Part shown: positions 54,144 to 63,957 of the stretch, one piece after another
Layout of the letters: each line of letters begins with the position of its first letter
How positions within the stretch are numbered: the stretch's first letter is position 1
Program-made: the position numbers and the translations under genes
DNA from: Streptomyces syringium
GTDB taxonomy: Bacteria > Actinomycetota > Actinomycetes > Streptomycetales > Streptomycetaceae
Assembly (NCBI RefSeq): GCF_017876625.1
Contig: NZ_JAGIOH010000001.1
Location: 3,348,001 to 3,412,000 of the forward strand
Direction of reading: 5' to 3'
Length of the DNA stretch: 64,000 nt
Notes under the pieces: generated by a model
Databases searched by the model: none
Seen by the model: the letters and a program-made list of their open reading frames with translations, nothing else
Told to the model about the DNA's origin: nothing

Positions 54144-56318
54144 ATGAAGATCGCGTTTCTGATTCACAACGCCTACGGCATCGGCGGCACCATCCGCGCG
54201 ACCGCCAACCTCGCCGGCGCGCTCGCCGCCCGCCACGACGTCGAGATCGTCTCGGTCTACCGCGGCGCCGACACGCCCCAACTGCCCGTCAGCGGCAAGG
54301 TCAGGCTCACGTCCCTGATCGACATCCGCAAGGACGAGGCGGGCTGCGAGAGCGACAACGAGCTCCAGCAGGAGCCGAGCGCGCTGCTGCCGCACCCCGA
54401 GGGCTCGGTCAAGGCGTTCACCCGCCTCGCCGATCTGCGTGTCTCCCAGTACCTGGAGGCCACCGACGCCGACGTCGTGATTGCCACCCGGCCCGGACTG
54501 CTCGTCTATCTCACCGAGTGCGCCACCGACCGCGGCTTCCTGCGCATCGGCCAGGAGCACCTGATCCACGGCTCCCACGCGCCGGGCATCCGCGCCGCCC
54601 AGGACCGCGCCATCCCCCGCCTCGACGCGCACACCACCGTCTCCGAGGCCGACGCCGTCACGCACCGGGAGCACTTCCCGGACGCCCGCACGCACATCGT
54701 CGCGCTGCCCAACGGCGTGCCCGCCGACGCGGTCGAGCCCTCCGAAAGCGACACCAAGCTGGTCGTCGCCGCCGGGCGGCTCATCCCCGTCAAGCGCTAC
54801 GGCCTGCTCGTCGAGGCCTTCGCCAAGGTGGCCGCCGAGCGCCCCGACTGGACCCTGCGCATCTACGGCCGCGGCCCCGAGCGCGCCGCGCTCCGCACGC
54901 AGATCGACGAGCTCGGCCTGAACGAGCACATCCAGCTCATGGGCCCCCACTCCCCCATCGAGACCGAGTGGGCCAAGGGCTCCATCGCCGCCGTCACCTC
55001 GGACTACGAATCCTTCGGCATGACGATCGTCGAGGCCATGCACTGCGGTGTCCCGGTGGTCGCCACCGACTGCCCGCACGGCCCCGGGGAGATCATCAAC
55101 GACGGCACCGACGGCCTCCTCGTCCCCGTCGGCGACGCCGACGGCATCGCCAAGGGCCTCCTCAAGCTCATCGAGGACGACGAACTGCGCCGCGCCATGG
55201 GCCGCGCCGCCCGCGAATCCGCCCAGCGGTACGCGCCCGCCCGCATCGCCGAGCGGTTCGAGGACATCGTCCGTACGCTCCGCCCCGAGCTGCTGCCCGA
55301 GGCTCCCGCACCCGCGGCCAAGGCGGCCCCGGCGGCCAAGCCGGCTCCGGCCGCGGCCCCGGCGAGCAGCCTGCGCCGCACCGCCGCCCGCCTCGTCCGC
55401 CCGCTGCGCCGCAAGCCCGCGCCCCCGGCCCCCGCCCCGGTCGCCGCGCCCACGCCCGCGCCGCTCAAGGCACTGCGCCCCAAGGCGTCCGCCCGCTCCA
55501 CCGCGGACGGCGGCCTCACCGTGCGGCTGCCCCGCGCCGGGGTCACCGGCGAGTGGCTGACCCTTGTCGGCCGGCTGCGCGGCACCGACGGCACCGGCGC
55601 CGGTGAACGCATCGTGCTCCCGCTCGCCCACCCCGGCTACGGCAAGGGCCCGCTGACGGCCGTCCTCGACCGGGCCGGCACCCGGCTCGCCGAGGGCCGC
55701 TGGGACTTCCACGTCGAGCGGGCCGACGACGGCAAGCGCGCCCGCGTCGCCGCCGCCCTCGTCGAACAGGCCCGGCTGCTGACCCTGCCGCTGACCGACG
55801 ACGGACAGGTCTCCGCCTGGGTCCCGTACACCACGGCCGCGGGCTCCCTGACCCTGCGCACCTGGCTGCGCCCGGCCCACGCCGAGCTGGAGCGGATCGC
55901 CGTCGGCGAGGACTCCCTCACCGTCACCGCCCTCCTGTACGGCGACGGGGCCGTCCTCGACCCGCAGGCCACCACGCTGGTCGCCGTGTCGCCGGAGGAC
56001 AGCGCGTACGACGTCGAGGTCCCGGTCACCGCCCTCGACGGCCGGCGGCTGCGCTGCACCCTGCCCTACGAGCGGCTCCTCACCCGGCGCGGCACCGCGC
56101 GCGACGTATGGCAGCTGCGGCTGCGCCCCGCCCCGGGCGCCCCGCTCGTGCCCGTCGGACGGCTCGTCGGCGACAGCGTGGACCGCAAGCGCACCGACGT
56201 CCACCCGGCCCGCACCCTCACCCATCCCGAGCGCGGCCCGGTCGCCGTTCGACCGCTGTTCGATCCCGAGAACGACCTCACCCTTGACGTCCGGGATGTG
56301 ACGCAAGCCACAATGTAG
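54144..56318 (+). CDS. GT4-family glycosyltransferase with C-terminal extension (copy 1)
   Basis: 724 residues from ATG 54144 (MKIAFLIHNAYGIGGT). A GT-B fold covers about 1-390: acceptor half, then VVAAGRLIPVKRYGLLVEAF, LRIYGRGPERAAL and the EX7E motif in ESFGMTIVEAM; HGPGEIINDGTDGLLVP binds the nucleotide sugar. An Ala/Pro linker (about 395-455) leads to a beta-rich C-terminal domain of about 260 residues of unknown function. Donor and acceptor unknown. It is followed by a paralogue. Confidence 0.87.
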   Translation: MKIAFLIHNAYGIGGTIRATANLAGALAARHDVEIVSVYRGADTPQLPVSGKVRLTSLIDIRKDEAGCESDNELQQEPSALLPHPEGSVKAFTRLADLRVSQYLEATDADVVIATRPGLLVYLTECATDRGFLRIGQEHLIHGSHAPGIRAAQDRAIPRLDAHTTVSEADAVTHREHFPDARTHIVALPNGVPADAVEPSESDTKLVVAAGRLIPVKRYGLLVEAFAKVAAERPDWTLRIYGRGPERAALRTQIDELGLNEHIQLMGPHSPIETEWAKGSIAAVTSDYESFGMTIVEAMHCGVPVVATDCPHGPGEIINDGTDGLLVPVGDADGIAKGLLKLIEDDELRRAMGRAARESAQRYAPARIAERFEDIVRTLRPELLPEAPAPAAKAAPAAKPAPAAAPASSLRRTAARLVRPLRRKPAPPAPAPVAAPTPAPLKALRPKASARSTADGGLTVRLPRAGVTGEWLTLVGRLRGTDGTGAGERIVLPLAHPGYGKGPLTAVLDRAGTRLAEGRWDFHVERADDGKRARVAAALVEQARLLTLPLTDDGQVSAWVPYTTAAGSLTLRTWLRPAHAELERIAVGEDSLTVTALLYGDGAVLDPQATTLVAVSPEDSAYDVEVPVTALDGRRLRCTLPYERLLTRRGTARDVWQLRLRPAPGAPLVPVGRLVGDSVDRKRTDVHPARTLTHPERGPVAVRPLFDPENDLTLDVRDVTQATM

Positions 56319-56365
56319 GCTGCGCAGGCAACCGATACCCCTCCCAACGGTCTTATTCGGCGGAT

Positions 56366-56390
56366 CGGACCGCAGTTACCGAGCGGTCCG
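56366..56390 (+). other. Small hairpin between the two glycosyltransferase genes
   Basis: CGGACCGC (56366-56373) pairs with GCGGTCCG (56383-56390). It is short and lacks a U-tract; it might reduce read-through between the genes. The gap is 151 bp. Confidence 0.4.
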
Positions 56391-56469
56391 GTCAAGAGGG
56401 GACGACTCGGACACCCAGGCCAGGGGGAAGGACGGACGCGACGCCGCGACGCGACGCGCACACACCGCC

Positions 56470-58581
56470 ATGAAGATCTCTTTCCTTTTGCAGAACGCCT
56501 ACGGCATCGGCGGCACCATCCGCTCCACGTTCAACGTCGCCGGCGCGCTCGCCGCCCGGCACGACGTGGAGATCGTGTCGATCCACAGAACCGGTGGCAC
56601 GCCCAAGCTCCCCCTGCACGGCAAGGTCAAGCTCGTCCACCTCGTCGACACCCGGGCCGAGACGGGCGCCGACCGGGACAACCCGCTGCTCCAGCAGGAC
56701 AGCGCGCACGTCCCGCCCGTCGAGGCCAAGGGCGCCCACTTCAGCGCCCTCACCGACAAGCGCGTCGCCGAGCACCTCGCCCGCACCGACGCCGACGTCG
56801 TCATCGCCACCCGGCCCGGACTGGTGATGTACCTCGCCGAGTTCGGCCAGGACCGCTATCTGCGGATCGGCCAGGAGCACCGGATCTACGGCACCCACGA
56901 GCCGAACATCCGCGCCGCCCAGGACCGCGCCATCCCGCACCTCGACGCCCACACCGCCGTCTCCGAGGCCGACGCCACCACCCACCGCGAGCAGTTCCCG
57001 GGCATCAGGACCAAGCTGATCGCCCTGCCGAACGGCGTCCCGGCGTCCGAGGTCGAGCCCTCCGACGGCAGCGCCAAGCTCGTCGTCGCCGCGGGCCGCC
57101 TCATCCCCGTCAAGCGCTACGACCTGCTGGTCAAGGCCTGGGCCACCGTCGCCGCCGCCCACCCCGACTGGCGCCTGCGCATCTACGGCCGCGGCCCGCA
57201 GCAGGCCAAGCTGCGCGAACAGATCGACACGCTCGGCCTCAACGAGCACATCACGCTCATGGGCGCCCACTCGCCCATCGAGACCGAGTGGGCCAAGGGC
57301 TCCATCGCCGCCGTGACCTCCCGCGAGGAGTCCTTCGGCATGACGATCGTCGAGGCGATGAACTGCGGCGTCCCCGTCGTCGCCACCGACTGCCCGCACG
57401 GCCCCGGCGAGATCATCAACGACGGCACCGACGGCCTCCTCGTCCCCGTCGGCGACAGCGACGGCATCGCCAAGGGCCTCCTCAAGCTCATCGAGGACGA
57501 CGAACTGCGCCACGCCATGGGCCGCGCCGCCCGCGAATCCGCCGAGCGCTACCACCCGGACTCCATCGCCCGGCAGTACGAGGAACTGATCGCGAGCCTG
57601 GGCGGCGACACCGCCGCCACCACCGCGACCGGCACCACCACGGACGAGGCCGCCGCCGCACCCGTACCGCTGGCGAAAATGCTGCGCCGCACCGCCGGGA
57701 AGATCATCCGCCCGCTGCGCCGCACGGTGGCCAAGCCCGCCAAGCCCACGGTGAAGGCAGCCCTCAAGGACATCGTCCGCAAGCCGCTGCGCTGCACCGC
57801 CTCCTGCCGCGTCGACGCCGACGGCAACATCCACGTCTCCGTCGACCGCAAGGGCCTCTCCGGCGACAACCTCTCCCTGACGGTCACCCGCCGCAAGGAG
57901 GGCAAGCCCGTCAGCGTCCCCCTCCGGCAGCCGGCCACCGCGACCGGCCCCTGGACGGCCGTCCTCGACCGCCGCGAACTCCGCCTCGGAGAAGGCCGTT
58001 GGGACCTGCACGTCGTCCGGGGCGAGGACGGCGCCCGCCGCCGGGTCGTCTCCCATCTCGCCGAAGGACGCGGCCTGGTGGAGCTGGAGCCGCTGCCCGG
58101 CACCCCGTTCACCTGGTGGATCCCCTACCCGACCGTCGACGGCTACCTCGCGCTGCGCGCCTGGCACCGCACCCGGCACGCGGAGGCCCGCGCGGTGCGC
58201 CAGGGCGGCGCCGCGCTGATGGTCGAAGGAACCCTGCACGGCGTCGAGTTCACCGCCGAGAGCAACCCGGTCGTCGTCGGCACACCGCGCGTCGAGGGTG
58301 CCGAGCCGGTGACGGCGGAGGCGATCGTCGTGGACAAGGCGGCCTTCACCGTCGCCCTGCCCTACGAGCGGCTGCGCGCCGCCCGCGCGGTCGGCGAGAA
58401 CACCGTCTGGGACCTGGCCCTGCGGCTGACCCCGGACGGCGAACCCATCAAGATCGCCCGCCTCGTCGGCGACATCGTCGACCGCAACAAGACGGATCTC
58501 TACCCGACCGTGGACGGCGTCCGCCCGTACTTCACGGTCAACAGCGATCTGGCAGTCAGCTGCCCGGTGGACGGTTCGTAA
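56470..58581 (+). CDS. GT4-family glycosyltransferase with C-terminal extension (copy 2)
   Basis: 703 residues, paralogous to copy 1 along its whole length: the same start (MKISFLLQNAYGIGGT), RLIPVKRYDLLVKAW, EX7E in ESFGMTIVEAM, and VATDCPHGPGEIINDG. The linker is shorter and less Pro-rich, and the C-terminal beta-rich domain (about 430-703) is retained, ending with RLVGDIVDRNKTDLYP as in copy 1 (RLVGDSVDRKRTDVHP). Probably a cell-surface polymer pathway; this is inferred. Confidence 0.87.
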   Translation: MKISFLLQNAYGIGGTIRSTFNVAGALAARHDVEIVSIHRTGGTPKLPLHGKVKLVHLVDTRAETGADRDNPLLQQDSAHVPPVEAKGAHFSALTDKRVAEHLARTDADVVIATRPGLVMYLAEFGQDRYLRIGQEHRIYGTHEPNIRAAQDRAIPHLDAHTAVSEADATTHREQFPGIRTKLIALPNGVPASEVEPSDGSAKLVVAAGRLIPVKRYDLLVKAWATVAAAHPDWRLRIYGRGPQQAKLREQIDTLGLNEHITLMGAHSPIETEWAKGSIAAVTSREESFGMTIVEAMNCGVPVVATDCPHGPGEIINDGTDGLLVPVGDSDGIAKGLLKLIEDDELRHAMGRAARESAERYHPDSIARQYEELIASLGGDTAATTATGTTTDEAAAAPVPLAKMLRRTAGKIIRPLRRTVAKPAKPTVKAALKDIVRKPLRCTASCRVDADGNIHVSVDRKGLSGDNLSLTVTRRKEGKPVSVPLRQPATATGPWTAVLDRRELRLGEGRWDLHVVRGEDGARRRVVSHLAEGRGLVELEPLPGTPFTWWIPYPTVDGYLALRAWHRTRHAEARAVRQGGAALMVEGTLHGVEFTAESNPVVVGTPRVEGAEPVTAEAIVVDKAAFTVALPYERLRAARAVGENTVWDLALRLTPDGEPIKIARLVGDIVDRNKTDLYPTVDGVRPYFTVNSDLAVSCPVDGS

Positions 58582-58595
58582 AGCCGGCCTCGACG

Positions 58596-58628
58596 GCCGG
58601 ACGGGCGCAACAATTGAGCCCGTCCGGC
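58596..58628. terminator. Hairpin repeat copy 4, terminator of glycosyltransferase 2
   Basis: GCCGGACGGGC (58596-58606) pairs with GCCCGTCCGGC (58618-58628). The downstream GATTGAGGAC completes the right arm of the dispersed repeat. A second hairpin (GGGCTCC/GGAGCCC) follows at about 58640. Convergent with truA. Confidence 0.75.
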
Positions 58629-58665
58629 GATTGAGGACCGGGCTCCGGGGCGGAGCCCCGAATCC

Positions 58666-59520
58666 CTAACAGCACCCCGCGCCAGGCAGCGTCCGACGAT
58701 TCCGCGCCGCGAGGTTCCGCGCGGCCAGCTCCGAATCAGCGGGGTAACCCACCTCTTCCAGCGTCAAACCGTGCGGCCGCACCACATGCACCGCGGAATC
58801 CCGCACCCGCGCGGCCAGCACCTTGCCGGGCCACTCCACCGGCCGGTGCCCGTCACCGACGAACAGCAGGGCGCCCACCAGCGAACGCACCATGTTGTGG
58901 CAGAAGGCGTCCGCCCGTACGGTCGCGGTGACGACGCCGGACGCGTCACGCTCCCAACTCAGCTGCTGGAGCGTGCGAATGGTCGTCGCCCCCTCGCGCT
59001 TGCGGCAGTACGCCGCGAAGTCGTGCTCACCGAGCAGCGCCTGCGACGCGGCGTTCATCGCCTCGACGTCCAACGGCCAGTCGTGCCACAGGACATGACC
59101 GCGCAACAGCGGATCGACACCACCGATGTGGTCGACCACCCGGTAGGCGTACCGCCGCCAGACCGCCGAGAAGCGGGCGTTGAAACCGGCCGGTGCCTCC
59201 GCGACCTTCCACACCCGCACATCGTGCGAGAGTCGGCCGGCGAGCCGGCGCAGCAGCTTCTCCTCGTGCTCGGCCCACACCTCGACCGGCAGATCGACGT
59301 GCGCGACCTGGCCGCGCGCGTGCACGCCCGAGTCCGTGCGGCCGGCGACCGTCAGCTCATAGGTCCGGTCGGAACGGGTCACCGTCCGGAGCGCGTTCTC
59401 GATCTCGCCCTGCACCGTGCGCTGTCCCGCGCGCTGCTTGGCCCAGCCGGAGAAGTCCTTGCCGTCGTACGACAGGTCCAGCCGCACCCGGACGAAACCG
59501 GGCTCCGCCTCGTCACTCAC
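58666..59520 (-). CDS. truA: tRNA pseudouridine(38-40) synthase
   Basis: 284 residues from GTG 59520 behind GAGAGG. The catalytic Asp is in [30 protein letters not shown] and [19 protein letters not shown] are typical. The conserved place after rplQ supports the call. Confidence 0.96.
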   Translation of the reverse strand: MSDEAEPGFVRVRLDLSYDGKDFSGWAKQRAGQRTVQGEIENALRTVTRSDRTYELTVAGRTDSGVHARGQVAHVDLPVEVWAEHEEKLLRRLAGRLSHDVRVWKVAEAPAGFNARFSAVWRRYAYRVVDHIGGVDPLLRGHVLWHDWPLDVEAMNAASQALLGEHDFAAYCRKREGATTIRTLQQLSWERDASGVVTATVRADAFCHNMVRSLVGALLFVGDGHRPVEWPGKVLAARVRDSAVHVVRPHGLTLEEVGYPADSELAARNLAARNRRTLPGAGCC

Positions 59521-59543
59521 CAGAGTTCCTCTCAGAAATGCGG

Positions 59544-59581
59544 GACGGGCCCGCCCCCTGGCAAGAGGGAGCGGACCCGTC
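59544..59581 (-). other. Intercistronic hairpin rplQ-truA
   Basis: An imperfect stem from GACGGGCCCGCCCCCTG to AGGGAGCGGACCCGTC between the rplQ stop and truA start. It could serve as attenuator or terminator on the minus strand. Confidence 0.45.
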
Positions 59582-59602
59582 CGTACACACGCATCAAATG
59601 CG

Positions 59603-60067
59603 TCAGGCGTCCTTGGACTCCTCGGCCGGAGCCTCGGCAGCAGCCTCGGACTCCTTGACCGCACGCTTGGTGGCGGCCTCGGCCTCGGCGACGGTCGCCT
59701 TCTTGGCGATCTCGCCCTCGACGAGCTCGATCACGGCCATCGGGGCGTTGTCGCCACGACGGTTGCCGATCTTCGTGATACGGGTGTAACCACCCGGACG
59801 CTCGGCGAAGCGCGGGGCGATCTCGGTGAAGAGCACGTGGACGATGCTCTTGTCCGTGATCGTCTGCAGCACCTGGCGACGGTTGTGGATGTCGCCCTTC
59901 TTCGCCTTGGTGATCAGACGCTCGGCGACCGGACGAAGGCGACGGGCCTTGGCCTCGGTGGTGGTGATGCGGCCGTGCTCGAAGAGCGACTTGGCGAGGT
60001 TCGCCAGGAGCAGCTTCTCGTGCGCGGCGCTGCCGCCCAGACGGGCACCCTTTGCGGGACGCGGCAT
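59603..60067 (-). CDS. rplQ: Ribosomal protein L17
   Basis: 154 residues from ATG 60067. The core of about 120 residues starts [20 protein letters not shown]; then an Ala/Glu-rich tail ([17 protein letters not shown]) as in other actinobacteria. Downstream of rpoA in the alpha operon. Confidence 0.97.
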   Translation of the reverse strand: MPRPAKGARLGGSAAHEKLLLANLAKSLFEHGRITTTEAKARRLRPVAERLITKAKKGDIHNRRQVLQTITDKSIVHVLFTEIAPRFAERPGGYTRITKIGNRRGDNAPMAVIELVEGEIAKKATVAEAEAATKRAVKESEAAAEAPAEESKDA

Positions 60068-60158
60068 GGTGTTTCTCCTTGTTCTCTGCACCGGCCGTAT
60101 CAGGTACCGATGTCAGGTCCCAGCGGGCGGTTGCCCACCGGAAAGTGTGTGGATCAAG

Positions 60159-60200
60159 CCCGTCCGGCGCTTGGGGACAAAGCCCCAGCCGCCGGACGGG
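60159..60200. repeat. Dispersed hairpin repeat copy 5, rpoA-rplQ gap
   Basis: CCCGTCCGGCGCTTGGGG pairs with CCCCAGCCGCCGGACGGG, 16 of 18. Seven bp after the rpoA stop; it may set the rpoA:rplQ transcript ratio. Confidence 0.75.
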
Positions 60201-60206
60201 TCAGGA

Positions 60207-61229
60207 TCAGTACTGCTCGGTCTCGACGAAACCCGCGTCCGCGTCGTCGTCGGCGCCAAAGGCGTCCGCCGCGGCGGTCGGGTCGAATCCGGGCGGGCTG
60301 TCCTTGAGGGCCAGGCCCATGCCGGCCAGCTTCGCCTTGACCTCGTCGATCGACTTCGCACCGAAGTTGCGGATGTCGAGCAGGTCGGCCTCGGAGCGGG
60401 CGACGAGCTCACCCACGGAGTGGATGCCCTCGCGCTTGAGGCAGTTGTACGAGCGGACCGTGAGCTCGAGCTCCTCGATCGGCAGCGCCAGGTCGGCGGC
60501 AAGGGCGGCGTCCGTGGGGGACGGGCCCATGTCGATGCCCTCGGCGTCGATGTTGAGCTCGCGGGCCAGACCGAACAGCTCGACCAGGGTCTTACCGGCG
60601 GACGCCATGGCGTCACGCGGGCGCATGGCCTGCTTGGTCTCGACGTCGACGATCAGCTTGTCGAAGTCGGTGCGCTGCTCGACACGGGTCGCCTCGACCT
60701 TGTAGGTGACCTTGAGAACCGGCGAGTAGATGGAGTCGACCGGGATACGGCCGATCTCCTGGCCCACCTGCTTGTTCTGGACGGCGGAGACGTAGCCGCG
60801 ACCGCGCTCGACGGTCAGCTCCATCTCCAGCTTGCCCTTGGCGTTCAGGGTCGCCAGGACCAGGTCGGGGTTGTGCACCTCGACGCCGGCCGGGGGGGCG
60901 ATGTCAGCAGCGGCGACCAGGCCGGGGCCCTGCTTGCGCAGGTACATCACGACCGGCTCGTCGTGCTCCGAGGAGACGACCAGCTGCTTGATGTTGAGGA
61001 TGAGGTCGGTGACGTCTTCCTTGACGCCCGGCACGGTGGTGAACTCGTGCAGGACACCGTCGATACGGATGGACGTGACCGCCGCACCCGGGATCGAGGA
61101 GAGGAGCGTACGACGCAGGGAGTTGCCGAGGGTGTAGCCGAAGCCCGGCTCCAGCGGCTCGATCACGAACCGGGAGCGGAACTCGTCGACGACCTCTTCG
61201 GTCAGCGAGGGGCGCTGAGCGATCAGCAT
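60207..61229 (-). CDS. rpoA: RNA polymerase alpha subunit
   Basis: 340 residues from ATG 61229, the exact Streptomyces length. The N-terminal assembly domain has [21 protein letters not shown]; the C-terminal domain has [19 protein letters not shown], followed by an acidic tail ending ETEQY. Confidence 0.98.
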   Translation of the reverse strand: MLIAQRPSLTEEVVDEFRSRFVIEPLEPGFGYTLGNSLRRTLLSSIPGAAVTSIRIDGVLHEFTTVPGVKEDVTDLILNIKQLVVSSEHDEPVVMYLRKQGPGLVAAADIAPPAGVEVHNPDLVLATLNAKGKLEMELTVERGRGYVSAVQNKQVGQEIGRIPVDSIYSPVLKVTYKVEATRVEQRTDFDKLIVDVETKQAMRPRDAMASAGKTLVELFGLARELNIDAEGIDMGPSPTDAALAADLALPIEELELTVRSYNCLKREGIHSVGELVARSEADLLDIRNFGAKSIDEVKAKLAGMGLALKDSPPGFDPTAAADAFGADDDADAGFVETEQY

Positions 61230-61284
61230 GAGATGTTGCCTTCCAGTCTTAGGCACCCACTATTTGATGCCTAGGTCCAAGGGT

Positions 61285-61320
61285 ACGGGCGGCACGGCTC
61301 GAAGGAGCCGTACCGCCCGT
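61285..61320 (-). other. Intercistronic hairpin rpsK-rpoA
   Basis: ACGGGCGGCACGGCT pairs with AGCCGTACCGCCCGT (14 of 15) around CGAAGG. It could attenuate transcription before rpoA. Confidence 0.55.
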
Positions 61321-61372
61321 GTGCCGTTTCAAGCGGCGCGAAGATGATCAGCGGGTCGGAGGACCCGTTGGA

Positions 61373-61777
61373 TCAGACGCGGCGACGCTTGGGCGGACGG
61401 CAGCCGTTGTGCGGGGTCGGGGTGACGTCCTGGATGGAGCCAACCTCGAGGCCGGTCGCCTGCAGCGAACGGATGGCGGTCTCACGACCGGAACCCGGAC
61501 CCTTGACGAAGACGTCGACCTTGCGCATGCCGTGCTCCTGCGCGCGACGGGCAGCCGACTCGGCGGCCATCTGCGCGGCGAACGGAGTGGACTTGCGCGA
61601 GCCCTTGAAGCCGACGTGGCCGGCGGAGGCCCAGGAGATCACGTTGCCCGTGGGGTCCGTGATCGAAACGATGGTGTTGTTGAACGTGCTCTTGATGTGG
61701 GCGTGCCCGTGAGCGACGTTCTTCTTTTCCTTGCGGCGCACCTTCTTGGCTGCACCCTGACGGCCCTTAGGAGGCAT
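61373..61777 (-). CDS. rpsK: Ribosomal protein S11
   Basis: 134 residues. Starts [35 protein letters not shown] and [16 protein letters not shown] are family signatures. Follows rpsM (69 bp). Confidence 0.98.
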   Translation of the reverse strand: MPPKGRQGAAKKVRRKEKKNVAHGHAHIKSTFNNTIVSITDPTGNVISWASAGHVGFKGSRKSTPFAAQMAAESAARRAQEHGMRKVDVFVKGPGSGRETAIRSLQATGLEVGSIQDVTPTPHNGCRPPKRRRV

Positions 61778-61846
61778 GTCTTTACTCCTGTGGAGTGGAG
61801 GTGATCGGTCCTACAGCGAAGACCGCTGATGAGCGTCCGCTGAGGA

Positions 61847-62227
61847 CTACTTCTTGCCCGGCTTCTTCTTGCCGGCGATCGCGCGACGCGGGCCCTTGCG
61901 GGTACGAGCGTTCGTGCTGGTGCGCTGACCGTGGACGGGCAGGCCACGACGGTGGCGCAGACCCTGGTAGCAGCCGATCTCGACCTTGCGGCGGATGTCG
62001 GCCTGGATCTCGCGACGGAGGTCACCCTCGGTCTTGAGGTTCGCGTCCACGTACTCGCGGAGCTTGACCAGGTCCTCTTCGGCCAGGTCACGAACGCGGG
62101 TGTTGGGGTTGACGCCGGTCGCTTCCAGCGCCTTCTGCGACTGGGTGCGCCCGATGCCGAAGACGTAGGTGAGGGCGACCTCAACGCGCTTGTCGCGCGG
62201 GAGGTCAACGCCGGAAAGGCGTGCCAT
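61847..62227 (-). CDS. rpsM: Ribosomal protein S13
   Basis: 126 residues. [20 protein letters not shown] and [15 protein letters not shown] with a basic tail ([11 protein letters not shown]). The upstream gap to rpmJ (180 bp) has only a weak GC hairpin. Confidence 0.98.
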   Translation of the reverse strand: MARLSGVDLPRDKRVEVALTYVFGIGRTQSQKALEATGVNPNTRVRDLAEEDLVKLREYVDANLKTEGDLRREIQADIRRKVEIGCYQGLRHRRGLPVHGQRTSTNARTRKGPRRAIAGKKKPGKK

Positions 62228-62407
62228 TGATTGGCTCCTGTGTGTCGGAGGTCTTCCGCAGCACCGTTCCCGTAAGAGTTACGAGCCGGGTCCCCGGCCT
62301 CCGCCGGGGGTGTCGTCCCCTCGCGTGATCACGCGGGGGTCGGGTGTCTGCGTATGTACAAAAATTCGCTTGCGTCGCGCGAAGTACTGCGAGGTGCAGG
62401 TTCTGCG

Positions 62408-62521
62408 TCAGCCCTGGCGCTGCTTGTGGCGCAGGTTGTCGCAGATGACCATGACCCGGCCGTGACGGCGGATCACCTTGCACTTGTCGCAGATCTTCTT
62501 GACGCTCGGCTTGACCTTCAT
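62408..62521 (-). CDS. rpmJ: Ribosomal protein L36
   Basis: 37 residues from ATG 62521. [20 protein letters not shown] with the zinc ligands Cys11, Cys14, Cys27 and His32, so this is the Cys-containing (C+) form. Confidence 0.98.
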   Translation of the reverse strand: MKVKPSVKKICDKCKVIRRHGRVMVICDNLRHKQRQG

Positions 62522-62582
62522 GGGATGTGAGGTTCTCCGGGTCAGTGCCGTCACCCCGCCCGAAGGGGGGCGTCGACAAGAT

Positions 62583-62804
62583 CTACTTGTAGCGGTAGAC
62601 GATCCGGCCACGCGTCAGGTCGTAGGGAGACAGCTCCACGACGACCCGGTCATCCGGGAGGATGCGGATGTAGTGCATCCGCATCTTGCCGCTGATGTGC
62701 GCGAGGACCTTGTGACCGTTCTGGAGCTCTACCTTGAACATCGCGTTCGGCAGAGACTCGATCACGGTGCCCTCGATCTCGATGGCACCTTGCTTCTTGG
62801 CCAC
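62583..62804 (-). CDS. infA: Translation initiation factor IF-1
   Basis: 73 residues, a single S1/OB fold: [20 protein letters not shown] and [20 protein letters not shown] [13 protein letters not shown]. Upstream (62805-63120, 316 bp) lies the gap to map; apart from the hairpin at 63090 I see nothing certain in it, although an infA promoter is expected. Confidence 0.98.
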   Translation of the reverse strand: MAKKQGAIEIEGTVIESLPNAMFKVELQNGHKVLAHISGKMRMHYIRILPDDRVVVELSPYDLTRGRIVYRYK

Positions 62805-63089
62805 GCTTCGCCTTTCGAATCGGCTACCTTGATCGACTCTCCTGAGCCCATACCTATACGGACGCAGGCATGGGGATACACGAGAGCCGACGCATCAGTC
62901 TACGTCAGGGCAACCGGAAAGACTAATCCAGGTCCACTGCCCCGCCGCAAAGATCCTTAAGCTGGCTCAGACCTCGCTCACCAGAGCGAGACCGCTCCCG
63001 CGGGACCGGCTCAGGCCAGCGGGACCTCTCCCCCTGACGCCGCTCTCGCGGGATCGGCGCCGGGGCGCCTCACAAGCTTCGAGCGGCTG

Positions 63090-63108
63090 CACCGGACTCC
63101 GTCCGGTG
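63090..63108 (-). terminator. Terminator downstream of map
   Basis: CACCGGA (63090-63096) pairs with TCCGGTG (63102-63108), 13 bp after the map stop. Confidence 0.6.
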
Positions 63109-63120
63109 GGACCGGCCGGC

Positions 63121-63957
63121 TTACGCCAGCGGGTCGGGCGCCGCCACGACGCCGTACTCCGCGAGCTTCGCCTTGCCGCCGTCGACCGCCGTGAGGACCA
63201 GCGGGCCCTCCTCCGTGAGCGCCACGGAGTGCTCCCAGTGCGAGGACCAGGTGCCGTCGTTCGTCAGGACCGTCCAGTCGTCCTCGAGGACGTGCGTACG
63301 CGCCGTGCCGAGGCTGACCATGGGCTCGATGGCGATGCAGAAGCCGGGGACCAGCTTCGGGCCCTTGCCGCGCTTGCGGGAGACGTAGTTCAGCAGGTGC
63401 GGGTCCATGTGCATCTCGCTGCCGATGCCGTGCCCGCCGTAGTCCTCGATGATCCCGTACTTGCCCGAGGCCGGGCGGGGCTGGCGGCGGATGTAGCCCT
63501 CGATGGCCCGGGAGATGTCCACCAGGCGGTTGCCGTTCTTCACGGCGGCGATACCGGCCCACATGGACTCCTCGGTCACCCGGGAGAGCTCCAGCAGCTC
63601 CGGGGCGTGTCCGGTGCCCACGAAGGCCGTGAAGGCGGCGTCACCGTGCCAGCCGTCGATGATGGCGCCGGCGTCGATGGAGATGATGTCGCCGTCCTTG
63701 AGGACGGTCTTGGTGTCCGGGATGCCGTGCACGACGACCTCGTTCACCGAGGTGCAGATCGTGGCGGGGAAACCGCCGTAGCCCAGGAAGTTCGACTTCG
63801 CACCGTGGTCGGCGATCACCTTGCGGGCCACCTCGTCCAGGTCCTTGGTCGTGGCGCCCGGAACGGCCGCCTCCCGGGTGGCGGCGTGGATGGCGGCGAC
63901 GACCAGCCCCGCCTCGCGCATCTTCGCGATCTGGTCCGGGGTCTTGATCTCGACCAT
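63121..63957 (-). CDS. map: Type I methionine aminopeptidase
   Basis: 278 residues. It removes the initiator Met. Metal ligands lie in DGDIISIDAGAIIDGWHGDAAFT (two Asp), GGHGIGSEMHMDP (His) and IAIEPMVSLGTA (Glu); the last Glu is near VLTNDGTWSSHWEHSV. The 43 bp beyond its start probably belong to the end of the adk side, not resolvable here. Confidence 0.96.
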   Translation of the reverse strand: MVEIKTPDQIAKMREAGLVVAAIHAATREAAVPGATTKDLDEVARKVIADHGAKSNFLGYGGFPATICTSVNEVVVHGIPDTKTVLKDGDIISIDAGAIIDGWHGDAAFTAFVGTGHAPELLELSRVTEESMWAGIAAVKNGNRLVDISRAIEGYIRRQPRPASGKYGIIEDYGGHGIGSEMHMDPHLLNYVSRKRGKGPKLVPGFCIAIEPMVSLGTARTHVLEDDWTVLTNDGTWSSHWEHSVALTEEGPLVLTAVDGGKAKLAEYGVVAAPDPLA

